The notes under the pieces: generated by a model
What the model was told of the DNA's origin: nothing
What the model saw: the letters and a program-made list of their open reading frames with translations, nothing else
Databases searched by the model: none
Program-made: the position numbers and the translations under genes
Part shown: positions 44,079 to 53,240 of the stretch, piece after piece
How positions within the stretch are numbered: position 1 is the stretch's first letter
Layout of the letters: every line of letters starts with the position of its first letter
Source: Comamonas kerstersii
GTDB taxonomy: Bacteria; Pseudomonadota; Gammaproteobacteria; Burkholderiales; Burkholderiaceae_C
Length of the DNA: 64,000 nt
Direction of reading: 5' to 3'
Assembly: GCF_008801935.1 (NCBI RefSeq)
Contig: NZ_VZOT01000002.1
Coordinates: 372,001-436,000, forward strand

Positions 44079-44881
44079 CATTGCAGGCTGAATGCGTAAT
44101 GCAACTGCCCCTGCTCGGTATGCAGACACTGCGCCTGCACACCCCAGACCTGCTGAATACGCGCTGGCGTCAATACCACCTGCCTGTGGCCAAACACCGC
44201 AGCAGCACCCTGACCGGGCAGCAAGAGCACATCATCGGCATAGTGCAGCGCCAGATTCAGGTCGTGCAGCACGATGACAACACCTAGCCCCCACTCCTGC
44301 GCCCTGCCGCGCAGCAGCTGCATGCAGGCATGCTGGTGCTGCAAGTCCAGCGCAGCCATGGGCTCATCGAGCAAGGCCCAGCACGGCCCCGCCGCCTGAG
44401 GCTCCCAGACCTGTGCCAGGGTACGTGCCAGGTGCACCCGTGCGCGCTCACCGCCGGAGAGCGTGGCGATGTCCCGCTGCGCCAGATGCACCACCCCCGT
44501 GCTGTGCATGGCCGCCTGCACGATCTGTGCTTCCTGCCTGCTGGGTGCATGGCGGTGCGGATAGCGCCCCATCTGCACCACCTCCTGCGCCAGAAAGCTG
44601 AAAGCCACCTGCGTGTCCTGTGCCATATAGGCCACGCGTGCAGCCAGCTGCCAGGCTGGCATGCGCTGCAGCGGCTGGCCATCGAGCAGCACCACACCGG
44701 CATCGGCTGCGCGCAGCCCCAGCATGACGGACAGCAGCGTGCTCTTGCCTGCGCCATTGGGGCCCACGATGGCCGTCACCCGCCCCGGCTGCAGCAGTGC
44801 TTCTACCTGCGCAATGATGCTGGCCCTGGCATGCGGGCGAATCTGCAAGCCGTGGCAATGCAGCAAACCTGTCTGAGCCAT
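44078..44881 (-). CDS. hmuV: Haem ABC transporter ATP-binding protein HmuV
   Basis: A 267-residue nucleotide-binding protein of the FecE/HmuV branch. It has Walker A GPNGAGKST near residue 39, the signature LSGGERARVHLAR, Walker B CWALLDEPMAALD and the switch VLHDLNLALHYAD. It energises haem import through HmuU. The ATG at 44881 begins two bases after the hmuU stop, so it is the last gene of hmuRSTUV. The frame is open far upstream on the same strand, but only because it overlaps hmuU in another frame. Confidence 0.93.
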   Translation of the reverse strand: MAQTGLLHCHGLQIRPHARASIIAQVEALLQPGRVTAIVGPNGAGKSTLLSVMLGLRAADAGVVLLDGQPLQRMPAWQLAARVAYMAQDTQVAFSFLAQEVVQMGRYPHRHAPSRQEAQIVQAAMHSTGVVHLAQRDIATLSGGERARVHLARTLAQVWEPQAAGPCWALLDEPMAALDLQHQHACMQLLRGRAQEWGLGVVIVLHDLNLALHYADDVLLLPGQGAAAVFGHRQVVLTPARIQQVWGVQAQCLHTEQGQLHYAFSLQ

Positions 44882-44883
44882 AC

Positions 44884-45945
44884 CTATACCTTGCCCCTGA
44901 ACTGCCGCAGCATCAGCAAAAACAGCGGCACACCAATCAGCGCCGTGAGTACGCCCAGCGGCATCTCCGCCGGCTGCACGATGGTGCGCGCCACCACATC
45001 TGCAGCCAGCACCAGGGCTGCACCCAGCAGGGCCGAGCATGGCAGCACCACGCGGTGATCTGGCCCTGCCACCAGCCGCACCCAGTGCGGAGCCACCAGC
45101 CCGATAAAGCCAATCATGCCCGTGGACGAAGTCACTGCCCCTACGGTCAAGGCCGCTATCCATACGGCCTGGCGCTTGGTACGCTCCACCGGCACGCCCA
45201 GCAGCTGCGCCTGCGCTTCACCCAGCGCCATGGCGTTCAAGGGCCGCGCCAGGCGCTGCGCCAGCGCCATGCACACCAGCACCACCGTGCCGACCATCCA
45301 CACCGCCGCCCAGCGGGCCTGCCCCAGTGAGCCCATGAGCCACAGCTGCACATTGCGCAGCTGCTCGTCCGTGGACACATAGCTCAGAAAACCCAGCCCA
45401 GCCCCTGCCAGCGCATTGATGGCAATGCCCGCCAGCAGCATGAGGCTCACCCGCGTGCCTGCGCCGGACTGCGCCAGCAGGTAGATCAGCCAGGTCACCA
45501 GCACACCGCCTGCAAAGGCGCAGACGGCCAGCGCCCAGCTACCCAGCTGAAAGCCAAGCACTGGCAGCCAGATGGGGCCCAGCACAATGGCTCCGGCTGC
45601 TGCCAGCGCGGCGCCACTGCTCACACCAATCAGCCCGGGATCGGCCAGCGGGTTGCGAAACAGCCCCTGCATCAGCGCCCCCGCCATGCCCAGACCCGCA
45701 CCAGCCGCCGCCCCCAGCAGCAGCCGCGGCAGGCGGATGTTCATGAACACCAGATGCTCCGTGCCCTGCGCGCCCTGCCCTTGCAGGGCCTGCACCAGCA
45801 CCTGCCACAGCTGCGCCGGGCTGATGGCATAGGCGCCATGTGCACTGCCCCAGACAAAAGCCGCAACGGCCAGCCCAAATCCCAACCCGCAGGCAACAGG
45901 CGGACGCAATCTGCCTGCATGGCTCCAGCGGCCTGCCTGCATCAT
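44884..45945 (-). CDS. hmuU: Haem ABC transporter permease HmuU
   Basis: A 353-residue BtuC/FecCD-type permease with about ten membrane segments. Typical motifs are FMNIRLPRLLLGAAAGAGLGMAGALMQG, NPLADPGLIGVSSGAALAA and GMIGFIGLVAPHWVRL. It imports haem from the periplasmic HmuT. The start overlaps the hmuT stop by four bases (ATGA). Confidence 0.93.
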   Translation of the reverse strand: MMQAGRWSHAGRLRPPVACGLGFGLAVAAFVWGSAHGAYAISPAQLWQVLVQALQGQGAQGTEHLVFMNIRLPRLLLGAAAGAGLGMAGALMQGLFRNPLADPGLIGVSSGAALAAAGAIVLGPIWLPVLGFQLGSWALAVCAFAGGVLVTWLIYLLAQSGAGTRVSLMLLAGIAINALAGAGLGFLSYVSTDEQLRNVQLWLMGSLGQARWAAVWMVGTVVLVCMALAQRLARPLNAMALGEAQAQLLGVPVERTKRQAVWIAALTVGAVTSSTGMIGFIGLVAPHWVRLVAGPDHRVVLPCSALLGAALVLAADVVARTIVQPAEMPLGVLTALIGVPLFLLMLRQFRGKV

Positions 45946-46808
45946 GCGGTGACCTGCAGCATCTGGGCATGCAGCTCCTGCACCGCCGAAGGCAGGCGCG
46001 GGCCAAAGCCCAGCAAATGGCTGGCTTCCATACCGACCAGCGCCTTGCGTGCAAAAGCGGGGGTCAGGGCCAGTTCTGGTCTGCGCCAGAAAGCCTCTAC
46101 CCCACCCAGTGCTTCAATGCCCTGCGTGCTGTTGACAATCACTTCTGGCGCCACAGCAGCCATGGCCTCTGCGGTCAGTGGCCGGTAGCCCTGAAACTGC
46201 GTGACGGCATTGACTGCCCCCGCCAGCTCCAGCAGCGCATGTGCTGCCGTGCCACGCCCCGCCACCATGGGCGAGCCACTGTGCGACAGGATGAACAGCG
46301 CACGCGGCTTACGCTCAGCCTGCGCTACCAGGCCTTGTACCTGCTGCCATTGCTGCTGCAGCTGCTGAGTCAGCGCTGCCGCTGCGGCCTCGCGCTGGGT
46401 CACGCGCCCCACGGTGTCAATCTTGCGCAGCACTTCAGCAAAGTCATGGCTGCTGGGCACCAGCTCCACACGCACACCGGCAGCGCGCACCTGCTCGATC
46501 ACAATGGGCGGCCCAGCTTCGCTGCTGCCCACAATGGCATCGGGCTGAAGCGACAGCAGCCCTTCAGCAGAGAGCTGACGCAGATAGCCCACCTTGGGCG
46601 TGCGCATCGCAGCTTCTGGGTAGAGGCTGGTGGTGTCGGTGGCGACCAGCAGATCCTCAGCGCCCAGCGCATACACCACTTCCGTCATGGCGCCACCCAG
46701 CGCTATCAGGCGTTGCACTGCGGTGGTTGCTGCACGTGCTGGCAGCACGCTGCCCAGCGCACCCAGCCCCAGCGCGGCACACCACTGGCGGCGTGTGTAC
46801 GGCAGCAT
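45942..46808 (-). CDS. hmuT: Periplasmic haem-binding protein HmuT
   Basis: A 288-residue class III binding protein (TroA-like superfamily). The signal sequence contains TRRQW before a Gly/Leu/Ala-rich core ending LPARA, so export may be by Tat. The mature protein has the family segments RLIALGGAMTEVVYALGAEDLLVATD and VGYLRQLSAEGLLSLQPDAIVGSSEAGPP. I use ATG 46808; a GTG at 46835, with a better GGAAGGG site and overlap with the hmuS stop, is a real alternative that would add nine residues before the signal. Confidence 0.9.
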   Translation of the reverse strand: MLPYTRRQWCAALGLGALGSVLPARAATTAVQRLIALGGAMTEVVYALGAEDLLVATDTTSLYPEAAMRTPKVGYLRQLSAEGLLSLQPDAIVGSSEAGPPIVIEQVRAAGVRVELVPSSHDFAEVLRKIDTVGRVTQREAAAAALTQQLQQQWQQVQGLVAQAERKPRALFILSHSGSPMVAGRGTAAHALLELAGAVNAVTQFQGYRPLTAEAMAAVAPEVIVNSTQGIEALGGVEAFWRRPELALTPAFARKALVGMEASHLLGFGPRLPSAVQELHAQMLQVTA

Positions 46809-46830
46809 CTGTGATGGCTGATGGAGTTGC

Positions 46831-47910
46831 TTATGCACGGGGCAGCCCTTCCGCCAGCGTGCGCCATGCCTGCAATTCAGCCTGACCAGGTTTGCGCACA
46901 CCAAAGAACATGGCCACCACATCACCTGTCGCATCAAACAGCTCTACCGACGTCACCACACCATCGGTCGTGGGCTTGCGCACCAGCCATGTGCTGGTAA
47001 TCAGATCACGGCGCAGATGCAGGTTAAAGCCCGGGTCCAGCACATTGATCCAGTCCGAGCCAGGCGTCTGCAAAGGCTTGATGTGGCGTACGGGGCCGGA
47101 ATGGATCTGGATACAACCTTTGCTGCCCACAAACACCATGATGGGCAGTTCCGCGCTGGCGGCCTGCTCCAGCAGCTGCGTGACGGCGGTATTGCTCAGC
47201 GGCTCACAGAATGCACCGCGTGTGAGCCGAAAGCTTTGCTGACGCTCACAGCCAAAGGTTTTGAGCATGCCGAAGAAGTCATGCGTATCCTTGAGCTGCG
47301 CCCAGGCCTGGCGCAGGCCAGCGGCGTCAATGCTGGCATCGTCAGCGACAGGCGCGCGTTCCGCTTTTTCCACAAAGCTGTAGCGCTGCGCAGAGTCTGC
47401 AAAGGCCTGCACCACCTGCTCCCAGGCCTGCATCTCGGTCTGTGGCCGTACATAGATCTTGTGCACGGCTGTGCCATGCTGGTCATAGAACTGCAGGCTA
47501 TGCATGGGCTGGCCGTAGCGGCCTGACTCCGTCACGGCAAAGCCAGCATGCCAGGCAAAGAAGAACAGGCGCAGGTCTATGTCTTCGTTGTTGCACAGGC
47601 CAATGGGGCCTTCCTTGGTAAACCCCTGGTAGATGCCATCCTTCTCATGCACCACGGCCTCATTGCGCGTCAGTGCCATCAAGGGGCCACAGGGCTGCAA
47701 TGCCTGCAGGATCTCCAACCACTGCGGCTTGAGCGGCTGCACCTGCAGACTGCCTGCATGCTCACCACAGTGAGCAGCCAGCACAGCACCCTCACTCAGG
47801 CCCAGCGACCGCGCCGCATCCTTGGCACGCAGACCTTGCTTGCGCGCCTGGTCAAACGCAGCGCGAATCTGTGCGGCATCGCACAGTGATGTATCCACTA
47901 CGGTATTCAT
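46831..47910 (-). CDS. hmuS: Haemin-degrading / haem-transfer factor HmuS (HemS/ChuS family)
   Basis: A 359-residue cytoplasmic protein with the duplicated HemS fold. The first half (about 30-190) includes VMALTRNEAVVHEKDGIYQGF and the second half (about 210-350) the parallel CIQIHSGPVRHIKPL. Family members receive haem from the importer and degrade it or pass it on. ATG 47910 has AAGGAG upstream; the longer frame runs into hmuR. It follows hmuR by 29 bases in the operon. Confidence 0.92.
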   Translation of the reverse strand: MNTVVDTSLCDAAQIRAAFDQARKQGLRAKDAARSLGLSEGAVLAAHCGEHAGSLQVQPLKPQWLEILQALQPCGPLMALTRNEAVVHEKDGIYQGFTKEGPIGLCNNEDIDLRLFFFAWHAGFAVTESGRYGQPMHSLQFYDQHGTAVHKIYVRPQTEMQAWEQVVQAFADSAQRYSFVEKAERAPVADDASIDAAGLRQAWAQLKDTHDFFGMLKTFGCERQQSFRLTRGAFCEPLSNTAVTQLLEQAASAELPIMVFVGSKGCIQIHSGPVRHIKPLQTPGSDWINVLDPGFNLHLRRDLITSTWLVRKPTTDGVVTSVELFDATGDVVAMFFGVRKPGQAELQAWRTLAEGLPRA

Positions 47911-47939
47911 GATTGCTCTCCTTGCTTGATACGCAGGTC

Positions 47940-50120
47940 TTAAAACTCGGCAACCAGGGAAATGCGCAGGTTGCGCCCCGGCTGGCTGTAGGCATCGATG
48001 GCGGCGTGTTCCGCAGTTGCTGTCACATCCCGCACGTCCGACCATTTCCAGTACTTGCGGTCGGTCAGGTTGTGCAGGCCCACATTCAGGCGCAGGTGCT
48101 TGCGCAGCTGCCACTGCGCATCCAGATCCAGCACGGTGTGTGAAGGCGGCAGGAACAGCACGCGGCTGTCAGAGGGCATGTCCTTGCGCTGCTTGGCGGC
48201 GGTATGGGTCATGCCCAGCTCCCACTGCCAGCGCGCGGCCTGCTGGCCGATGTGCAGTTTCAGGTGCTGCGGGCTAATGCTCTCCAGCCCCTGGCCGTTC
48301 TCGCCCGTACCCTTGGCATAGCCGTAGGCAGCACGCGCTACCCATTGACCACCCCAGCTGTGCCCCAGCTCGGCCCTGCCGCGCAACTCCAGTCCCTTGA
48401 TCGTGGCTTTGGACTGGTTGCGTGAGCGCATCAGACTGATGACAGGGAACGTGCCTTGCGATCCTGCATCGGCATAGCGCTCGATGAAGTTGCGGTAGCG
48501 CGCATAAAAACCGGTGACTTCCCACTGCAGCGGCCCATGCGCATCACGCAGGCCCAGCTCAAAGTTGTTGCTGGTCTCTGCCTTCAGGTCTGGATTGGGC
48601 AGGATGTAGTAACCGTAGTACGGCGTGACATTGCCAAAGAAGTTATTCAACTCTCCAGACGTAGGTGCCCGGAAGCCGCGCACATAGCTGGCAAACAGTT
48701 GCAGGTCGTCCAGCGGCTGCCACTGCACGCCCATTTGCGGCAGCCAGGCACTGAAGCGCTTGGACACAGGCTGTGCACCAGACTGTCCCATGTCGATGCT
48801 GCTGGCATCAGCGTCTATATCCACGCTGGTGTAACGCAGCCCGGGCTTGAACATCCACGGCCCCAGATCCCAGTGGTCTTCCACAAACAGGCCCCATTGC
48901 GTGGTGCGCGTATCCGGCCCCTTGGGCACAGCCGTGGTGACGCCGCTGTCGGTGGACAGGCTCTGCGAATCATTTTTCATGCGGTAGACGTCTGCACCGT
49001 AATGCAGGCCATGCGTGCCAATGCGTTTGTGCGCCTGCAACCCCAGTTGCAGCAGCTGCTCGTCATAGCGGTGATGACGCAGACGCTGGCCACGGTTGCT
49101 GGTGTCAATATTCAGGCGCTGGCTGGAGCTGCTGTCCTGCCAGGCAGCGTAAGCCTTGAGCTTGTCTGCAGCCGGTGCATCGAGCTGCCACTCACCCTGC
49201 CAGGACAGGCGCTTGCGCTGGCTGTCGATATCGTCCTCATGAGAGCGCGTCGTGCCATTGTCAAAGTCATGCAGATTGGTGACATGGCCGTCCTGGTCGC
49301 GCAGTTCCGCCGTGAACACATGGCGCTGGCGACCATCCGGGCGCAGCACCAGCTTGCCCAGCAGGGAATAGCGGTGGTTATCTTCTGGATTGGCCTTGGT
49401 GCGCTGCAGGCCTGTGCCGCCGATGTGCCCCATGGTTTCCGTGGCATGGCTGCGCTCCCCATGAGCTGCGAGCAGCCACTGCACCTGCTCCGAGGCTTTA
49501 CCCGCCACTGCTGCACCCGTATTCCAGCCCCGGTTTTCACTGCGCCAGCCCAGCAGGGCGCGGCCTGCAAACAGCTTGTCAGCGCCCAGCAGGTCACCGG
49601 GCGAGAGGGTGCGCATCTGCACCATGCCCGCTACGCCACCTGATGGCACACCGACCGTGCTGGCACCTTTGTGCACTTCGATGCCAGAGAGCATCAGCGG
49701 GTCCACATAGTCACGGCCAAAGCTGTGGCTGTTCATGAAACTATCAGCCTCTGGCTGCGGAATGCCATCGACCAGCATCTGCACGCGATTGCCGCCCAGA
49801 CCGCGAATTTCAAAGCCTGTGTTGCCCTCGCGCCCCGTGGTACCGGAAATACCTGCACCCCGGCGCGGTGCACGTGGCACTTCCACGTTCACCATGTCGC
49901 TGGTGGCATCGCGAATATCGAGTATCTGCTTGCGCTCTATGGTGGCGCGGTCGACCACTTCGGTCGCATAAGGCGTCGCTGCAGGGTCCAGCGCTTCGGC
50001 ACGCTCCTGCACCGTCTGCTCGGGCAGCACCGGCTCTGCGGCATGGGCATAGGTGCTGCCCAGCCCCAGCAATGCAGCGGTGCAGGCAATGGGCCGCAGC
50101 CCTCCCCAGGTATGTGGCAT
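47940..50120 (-). CDS. hmuR: TonB-dependent haem/haemoglobin receptor HmuR
   Basis: A 726-residue outer membrane receptor. A signal peptide ends in YAHAAEP. The plug domain (about 45-160) contains TGREGNTGFEIRGLGGNRVQMLVDGIPQPE, followed by a 22-strand-type barrel. The barrel has the receptor motif FRAPTSGELNNFFG and NPDLKAETSNNFELGLR (FRAP/NPNL boxes of haem receptors), ending with the aromatic-terminal RISLVAEF. As first gene of the operon it lies ~100 bases below a Fur box. It imports haem or haemoproteins, energised by TonB, which is not encoded here. Confidence 0.93.
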   Translation of the reverse strand: MPHTWGGLRPIACTAALLGLGSTYAHAAEPVLPEQTVQERAEALDPAATPYATEVVDRATIERKQILDIRDATSDMVNVEVPRAPRRGAGISGTTGREGNTGFEIRGLGGNRVQMLVDGIPQPEADSFMNSHSFGRDYVDPLMLSGIEVHKGASTVGVPSGGVAGMVQMRTLSPGDLLGADKLFAGRALLGWRSENRGWNTGAAVAGKASEQVQWLLAAHGERSHATETMGHIGGTGLQRTKANPEDNHRYSLLGKLVLRPDGRQRHVFTAELRDQDGHVTNLHDFDNGTTRSHEDDIDSQRKRLSWQGEWQLDAPAADKLKAYAAWQDSSSSQRLNIDTSNRGQRLRHHRYDEQLLQLGLQAHKRIGTHGLHYGADVYRMKNDSQSLSTDSGVTTAVPKGPDTRTTQWGLFVEDHWDLGPWMFKPGLRYTSVDIDADASSIDMGQSGAQPVSKRFSAWLPQMGVQWQPLDDLQLFASYVRGFRAPTSGELNNFFGNVTPYYGYYILPNPDLKAETSNNFELGLRDAHGPLQWEVTGFYARYRNFIERYADAGSQGTFPVISLMRSRNQSKATIKGLELRGRAELGHSWGGQWVARAAYGYAKGTGENGQGLESISPQHLKLHIGQQAARWQWELGMTHTAAKQRKDMPSDSRVLFLPPSHTVLDLDAQWQLRKHLRLNVGLHNLTDRKYWKWSDVRDVTATAEHAAIDAYSQPGRNLRISLVAEF

Positions 50121-50219
50121 GGTTGATCTCTCTTTCCTGTCTGTTCCATTCCCAATGGCTTTGGGCTGGCGACCTGGGCTGAAGAATCAACCTGGGGGGC
50201 TGGCAATGCGGCGAATTAT

Positions 50220-50238
50220 ATGAGAATAATTCTTATTT
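50220..50238 (-). promoter_or_regulatory. Fur box upstream of hmuR
   Basis: The minus strand reads AAATAAGAATTATTCTCAT, a close match to the 19-bp Fur consensus. It overlaps a possible TATAAT at about 50214-50219. Iron-repressed control of the haem operon is therefore expected. Confidence 0.85.
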
Positions 50239-50261
50239 AAATAATCTGACGCAAAATACTT

Positions 50262-51434
50262 TTACCGTCTGGGTGCCCAGCGCTGCTGCGCAAACACGCA
50301 CCACACCAGACCGGCAAGCGCCAGGGCAGCACCCACCCAGCCGATGTTCTGCATACCCATGTGCAGGCTGACCTGGCTGCCCAGCAGGGCCCCCGCACCA
50401 ATGCCGATGTTGAAAATGCCGGAGAACAGTGACATGCCGACATCGGTGGCATCATGCGCCAGGGCCAGCACCTTGGCCTGCATGGACAGCACCATGCACA
50501 TCATGGCCACGCCCCAGACCACGCTCACGCCATACAGCCCCCAGGCTGCATGCACCACGGGCAGCAGCAGGCCCAGGCTGATGGCCATGACTGCAATGGC
50601 CACCCGCAGCAGGCCCTGCGGGAAGCGCTGGTTGAACGCGCTGAACAGCACACTGCCCACAATGCCCATGCCGCCAAACAGCAGCAGCACCAGGGTGGTG
50701 ACATGGGCGTCCTGCCCACCCACTGCCTGCACAAAGGGTTCGATATAGCTGTAGACGGTGAACTGCGCGGTCACCACCAGAATCAAAAGCAGATAAATCG
50801 CCATCAGCGCAGGGCGGCGCATCAGCACCGGAATGCTGGAGGCCGAACCTGAGTTCTCGCTGGGCAGCAGTGGCAGCAAACGTGCCAGCGCCAGCATGAC
50901 GATGGCGGCAATCACACCAATCGACCAGAAGGTGATGCGCCAGCCCAGCCAGTCGCCCACGACCCGACCCAGCGGAATACCCATCACCATGGCCAGCGTA
51001 GTGCCCGTGGCCAGCAGGCTCAGCGCCTGCGCTTTTTTGCCATGCGGGGCCACGCGCACGGCCAGGGCCGCCGTGATGGACCAGAACACGGCATGCGAAA
51101 ACGCCACGCCCGCACGGCTGAGCACCAGCATGGCAAAGCTATTGGCCAGCCCCGAGAGCGCATGGCTGACGATAAACAGCCCGAACACGCCCATGAGCAG
51201 CTTGCGACGCTCCATTTTTCGGGTGAGCAGCATCAGCGGCAGCGAGGCCAGCGCCACAATCCAGGCGTAGATGGTCAGCATCAGGCCCACATGCTCGGCA
51301 GGCATGGCAAAGCTGGCGCCGATGTCACTCAGCAGGCCGACGGGTACGAATTCACTGGTGTTGAAAACAAAAGCGCCCAGCGCCAGGGCACACACGCTCA
51401 GCCAGGCGCGCAGATCAGAAGAGGAATGAGTCAC
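50262..51434 (-). CDS. MFS exporter, SotB (sugar/arabinose efflux) family
   Basis: A 390-residue major facilitator with 12 membrane segments. The N-terminal [19 protein letters not shown] is diagnostic of the SotB/YdeA drug-proton antiporter-1 branch. [13 protein letters not shown] forms the cytoplasmic loop 2-3 motif, and [19 protein letters not shown] is motif C-like. SotB exports arabinose and other sugars or inducers in E. coli; the natural substrate here is unknown. The stop lies just beyond the Fur box, so the box serves hmuR, not this gene. Confidence 0.88.
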   Translation of the reverse strand: MTHSSSDLRAWLSVCALALGAFVFNTSEFVPVGLLSDIGASFAMPAEHVGLMLTIYAWIVALASLPLMLLTRKMERRKLLMGVFGLFIVSHALSGLANSFAMLVLSRAGVAFSHAVFWSITAALAVRVAPHGKKAQALSLLATGTTLAMVMGIPLGRVVGDWLGWRITFWSIGVIAAIVMLALARLLPLLPSENSGSASSIPVLMRRPALMAIYLLLILVVTAQFTVYSYIEPFVQAVGGQDAHVTTLVLLLFGGMGIVGSVLFSAFNQRFPQGLLRVAIAVMAISLGLLLPVVHAAWGLYGVSVVWGVAMMCMVLSMQAKVLALAHDATDVGMSLFSGIFNIGIGAGALLGSQVSLHMGMQNIGWVGAALALAGLVWCVFAQQRWAPRR

Positions 51435-51547
51435 AGACAGATAGGGAAGTTAAAACACGCCATGTGCGGCGCTGCAGGACTGCTATTGTGGCTGTGCCAG
51501 CGCCGGACTGCATGGCAAGGGAGATGCCCCAGCCCCGTGACTCAGCC

Positions 51548-52436
51548 TCACTGCATCTCCCCCATGACCACCTTGGCACCCAGCTGCAGCGAGCTCACAC
51601 CAGGCAGTTCAGGGTAGCGCTGCAGCATGGCCTGAATCAGCGCCTCACTGCTTCGCGCCATCAGCAGTGCCTGCTCATAGGTCTGCAGATACTCCAGCGT
51701 AAAGCGCAGGACTGAAGCATCCAGCCTGCTGCCCGCCGCCATGCGCCCGGGCACGACCACCTTAGGCTCACGCGCAGCATGGCCTGCAGGTTCTCGCGCC
51801 AGGCATGGTGCTCCTTGGCCGTGAGGGTGTCAGCCATCCATACATGCAGACCATCGAACACCAGCACACCGCCCACAATGGCTTGCAGCGATGGCACCCA
51901 CAGATAGCGGCGGTTGTCCATGCCATGCGCTGGCACGATGTCAATGCGATGGCCATCGTGCATGAGTGCAGGCGCCCCAGGGCTGGGCAAACACCAGATC
52001 TTCACGCTGCTGCGGGCCATTGTCCTTGAGCTGCGGCCCCCAGACGGCCAGCTTTTTGTCCACATTGGCAGCAATGGCCATCACCGTCTCGGGCGCAGCA
52101 ACCACCACGGCATCGGGAAAGGCTTCAAGCACCGGTGCCAGTCCGAAGTAATAGTCCGGGTCGCTTTGGGAGATGTAAATCGTCGTCAGCCGCTTGCCCG
52201 TAGCCACAATGGCCTTGGCCAGTGCATGTCCGTCCGAGAGCCTGAAGCCGCCATCAATCATAGATGGCCTCGCTGGCACCGCTGAGCAGCACCGGCGCGC
52301 GTGAAAAACCGCTTTCATCCGCAGGAAAGTGCGTCAGCTGCAAGGCAGCGGCATCTGCTCCATGGGCCTGGGCCAGCCAGTGCGGCAGCACTGCCGCCGC
52401 AGCGGTGGTCTGTAAAAAGTTTCTGCGAGTCAACAT
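51548..52436 (-). pseudogene. Tat-signalled MBL-fold hydrolase gene broken by three frameshifts
   Basis: Homology continues across three frames. Segment one (52436 to about 52262) has a Tat signal LTRRNFLQTTAAAAVLPHW and ends SGASEAIYD. Segment two (about 52260-51975) has IDGGFRLSDGHALAKAI and TTIYISQSDPDYYFGL. Segment three (about 51970-51780) has PALMHDGHRIDIVP and VFDGLHVWMADT. Segment four (about 51765-51548) has VVPGRMAAGSRLDASVLRFTLEYLQTYEQAL and the stop. One-base indels near 52261, 51970 and 51770 explain the breaks. The usual HxHxDH zinc motif appears as SQSDPDY. It may be a decayed gene or carry sequencing errors. Confidence 0.8.
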
Positions 52437-52473
52437 GGCTGCACCTTGGTCATGAAAGTTACGTAGCGCCTGC

Positions 52474-53136
52474 TCAATAGGCCACGGTGAAGCGGGCTTT
52501 CAGATGTGTGCCCTGCTCCATGCTGTCCACCAGCGCCACGGCAAGATCTGCGGCTGAAATATCTCCGGGCTGGCCATCGGCCTGCATCAGCGGCATGTCC
52601 TGCCCTGTACGGTACTGGCCTGTACGGCCACGCGCCTGCGCAGCTGAGCCTGCATGAAAACCCACGGCAGGGCTGAGCAGCGTCCAGTCCAGCGCACTTT
52701 CCTGCTGCAGCTCGGTGTACATATCGCGTGCCGCGCTGGCACCGGGCTTGATAGCGGCAGGGAACTGCGGCGTATCCACGATCTGCACGCCTGGTGCGGC
52801 ATACAGGCTGCCTGCCCCGCCCACCACCAGATAGCGCTTGACGCCAGCCGCTTTCACACCCTGCACGATGGCGCGGGAGCCGCGCATGAAGTCTTCATAG
52901 ATATTCGGGTTGGCCCAACCTGCGTTGTAGGCACTGAGCACTGCATCCCTATCGTGCACAGCCGCTGCTACAGCCTTGACATCCATCACATCTGCCTGCA
53001 CTACACGCAGACCGGGGCGTGCAGCCAGCCTGGCAGGCTCGCGCACCAGGGCCACCACTTCATGGCCTCGATGCAGCAACTCCTGCAGCAGGGCTGCACC
53101 AACAAAACCTGTGGCACCAATCAGGGCAACTTGCAT
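52474..53136 (-). CDS. NAD(P)H-binding atypical SDR (NmrA/YwnB-like)
   Basis: A 220-residue Rossmann protein with N-terminal VALIGATGFVGAALLQELL dinucleotide loop, VVALVREPARL and GGAGSLY. It resembles the NAD(P)-dependent epimerase/reductase-like proteins that are often paired with LysR regulators. GAAGGAG precedes the ATG. It lies upstream of the MBL-fold pseudogene in the same direction (37 bases) and divergent from a LysR gene, which is its likely regulator. The substrate is unknown. Confidence 0.88.
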   Translation of the reverse strand: MQVALIGATGFVGAALLQELLHRGHEVVALVREPARLAARPGLRVVQADVMDVKAVAAAVHDRDAVLSAYNAGWANPNIYEDFMRGSRAIVQGVKAAGVKRYLVVGGAGSLYAAPGVQIVDTPQFPAAIKPGASAARDMYTELQQESALDWTLLSPAVGFHAGSAAQARGRTGQYRTGQDMPLMQADGQPGDISAADLAVALVDSMEQGTHLKARFTVAY

Positions 53137-53240
53137 CACTTTTCTCCTTCAATCTTGATGGATGAAGCTTAAGTTGCAGATGCCAGGCTGTTTCACGCAG
53201 AAATTGACATTACTTTGAAGCACAGCTTCATAATTGCAGC

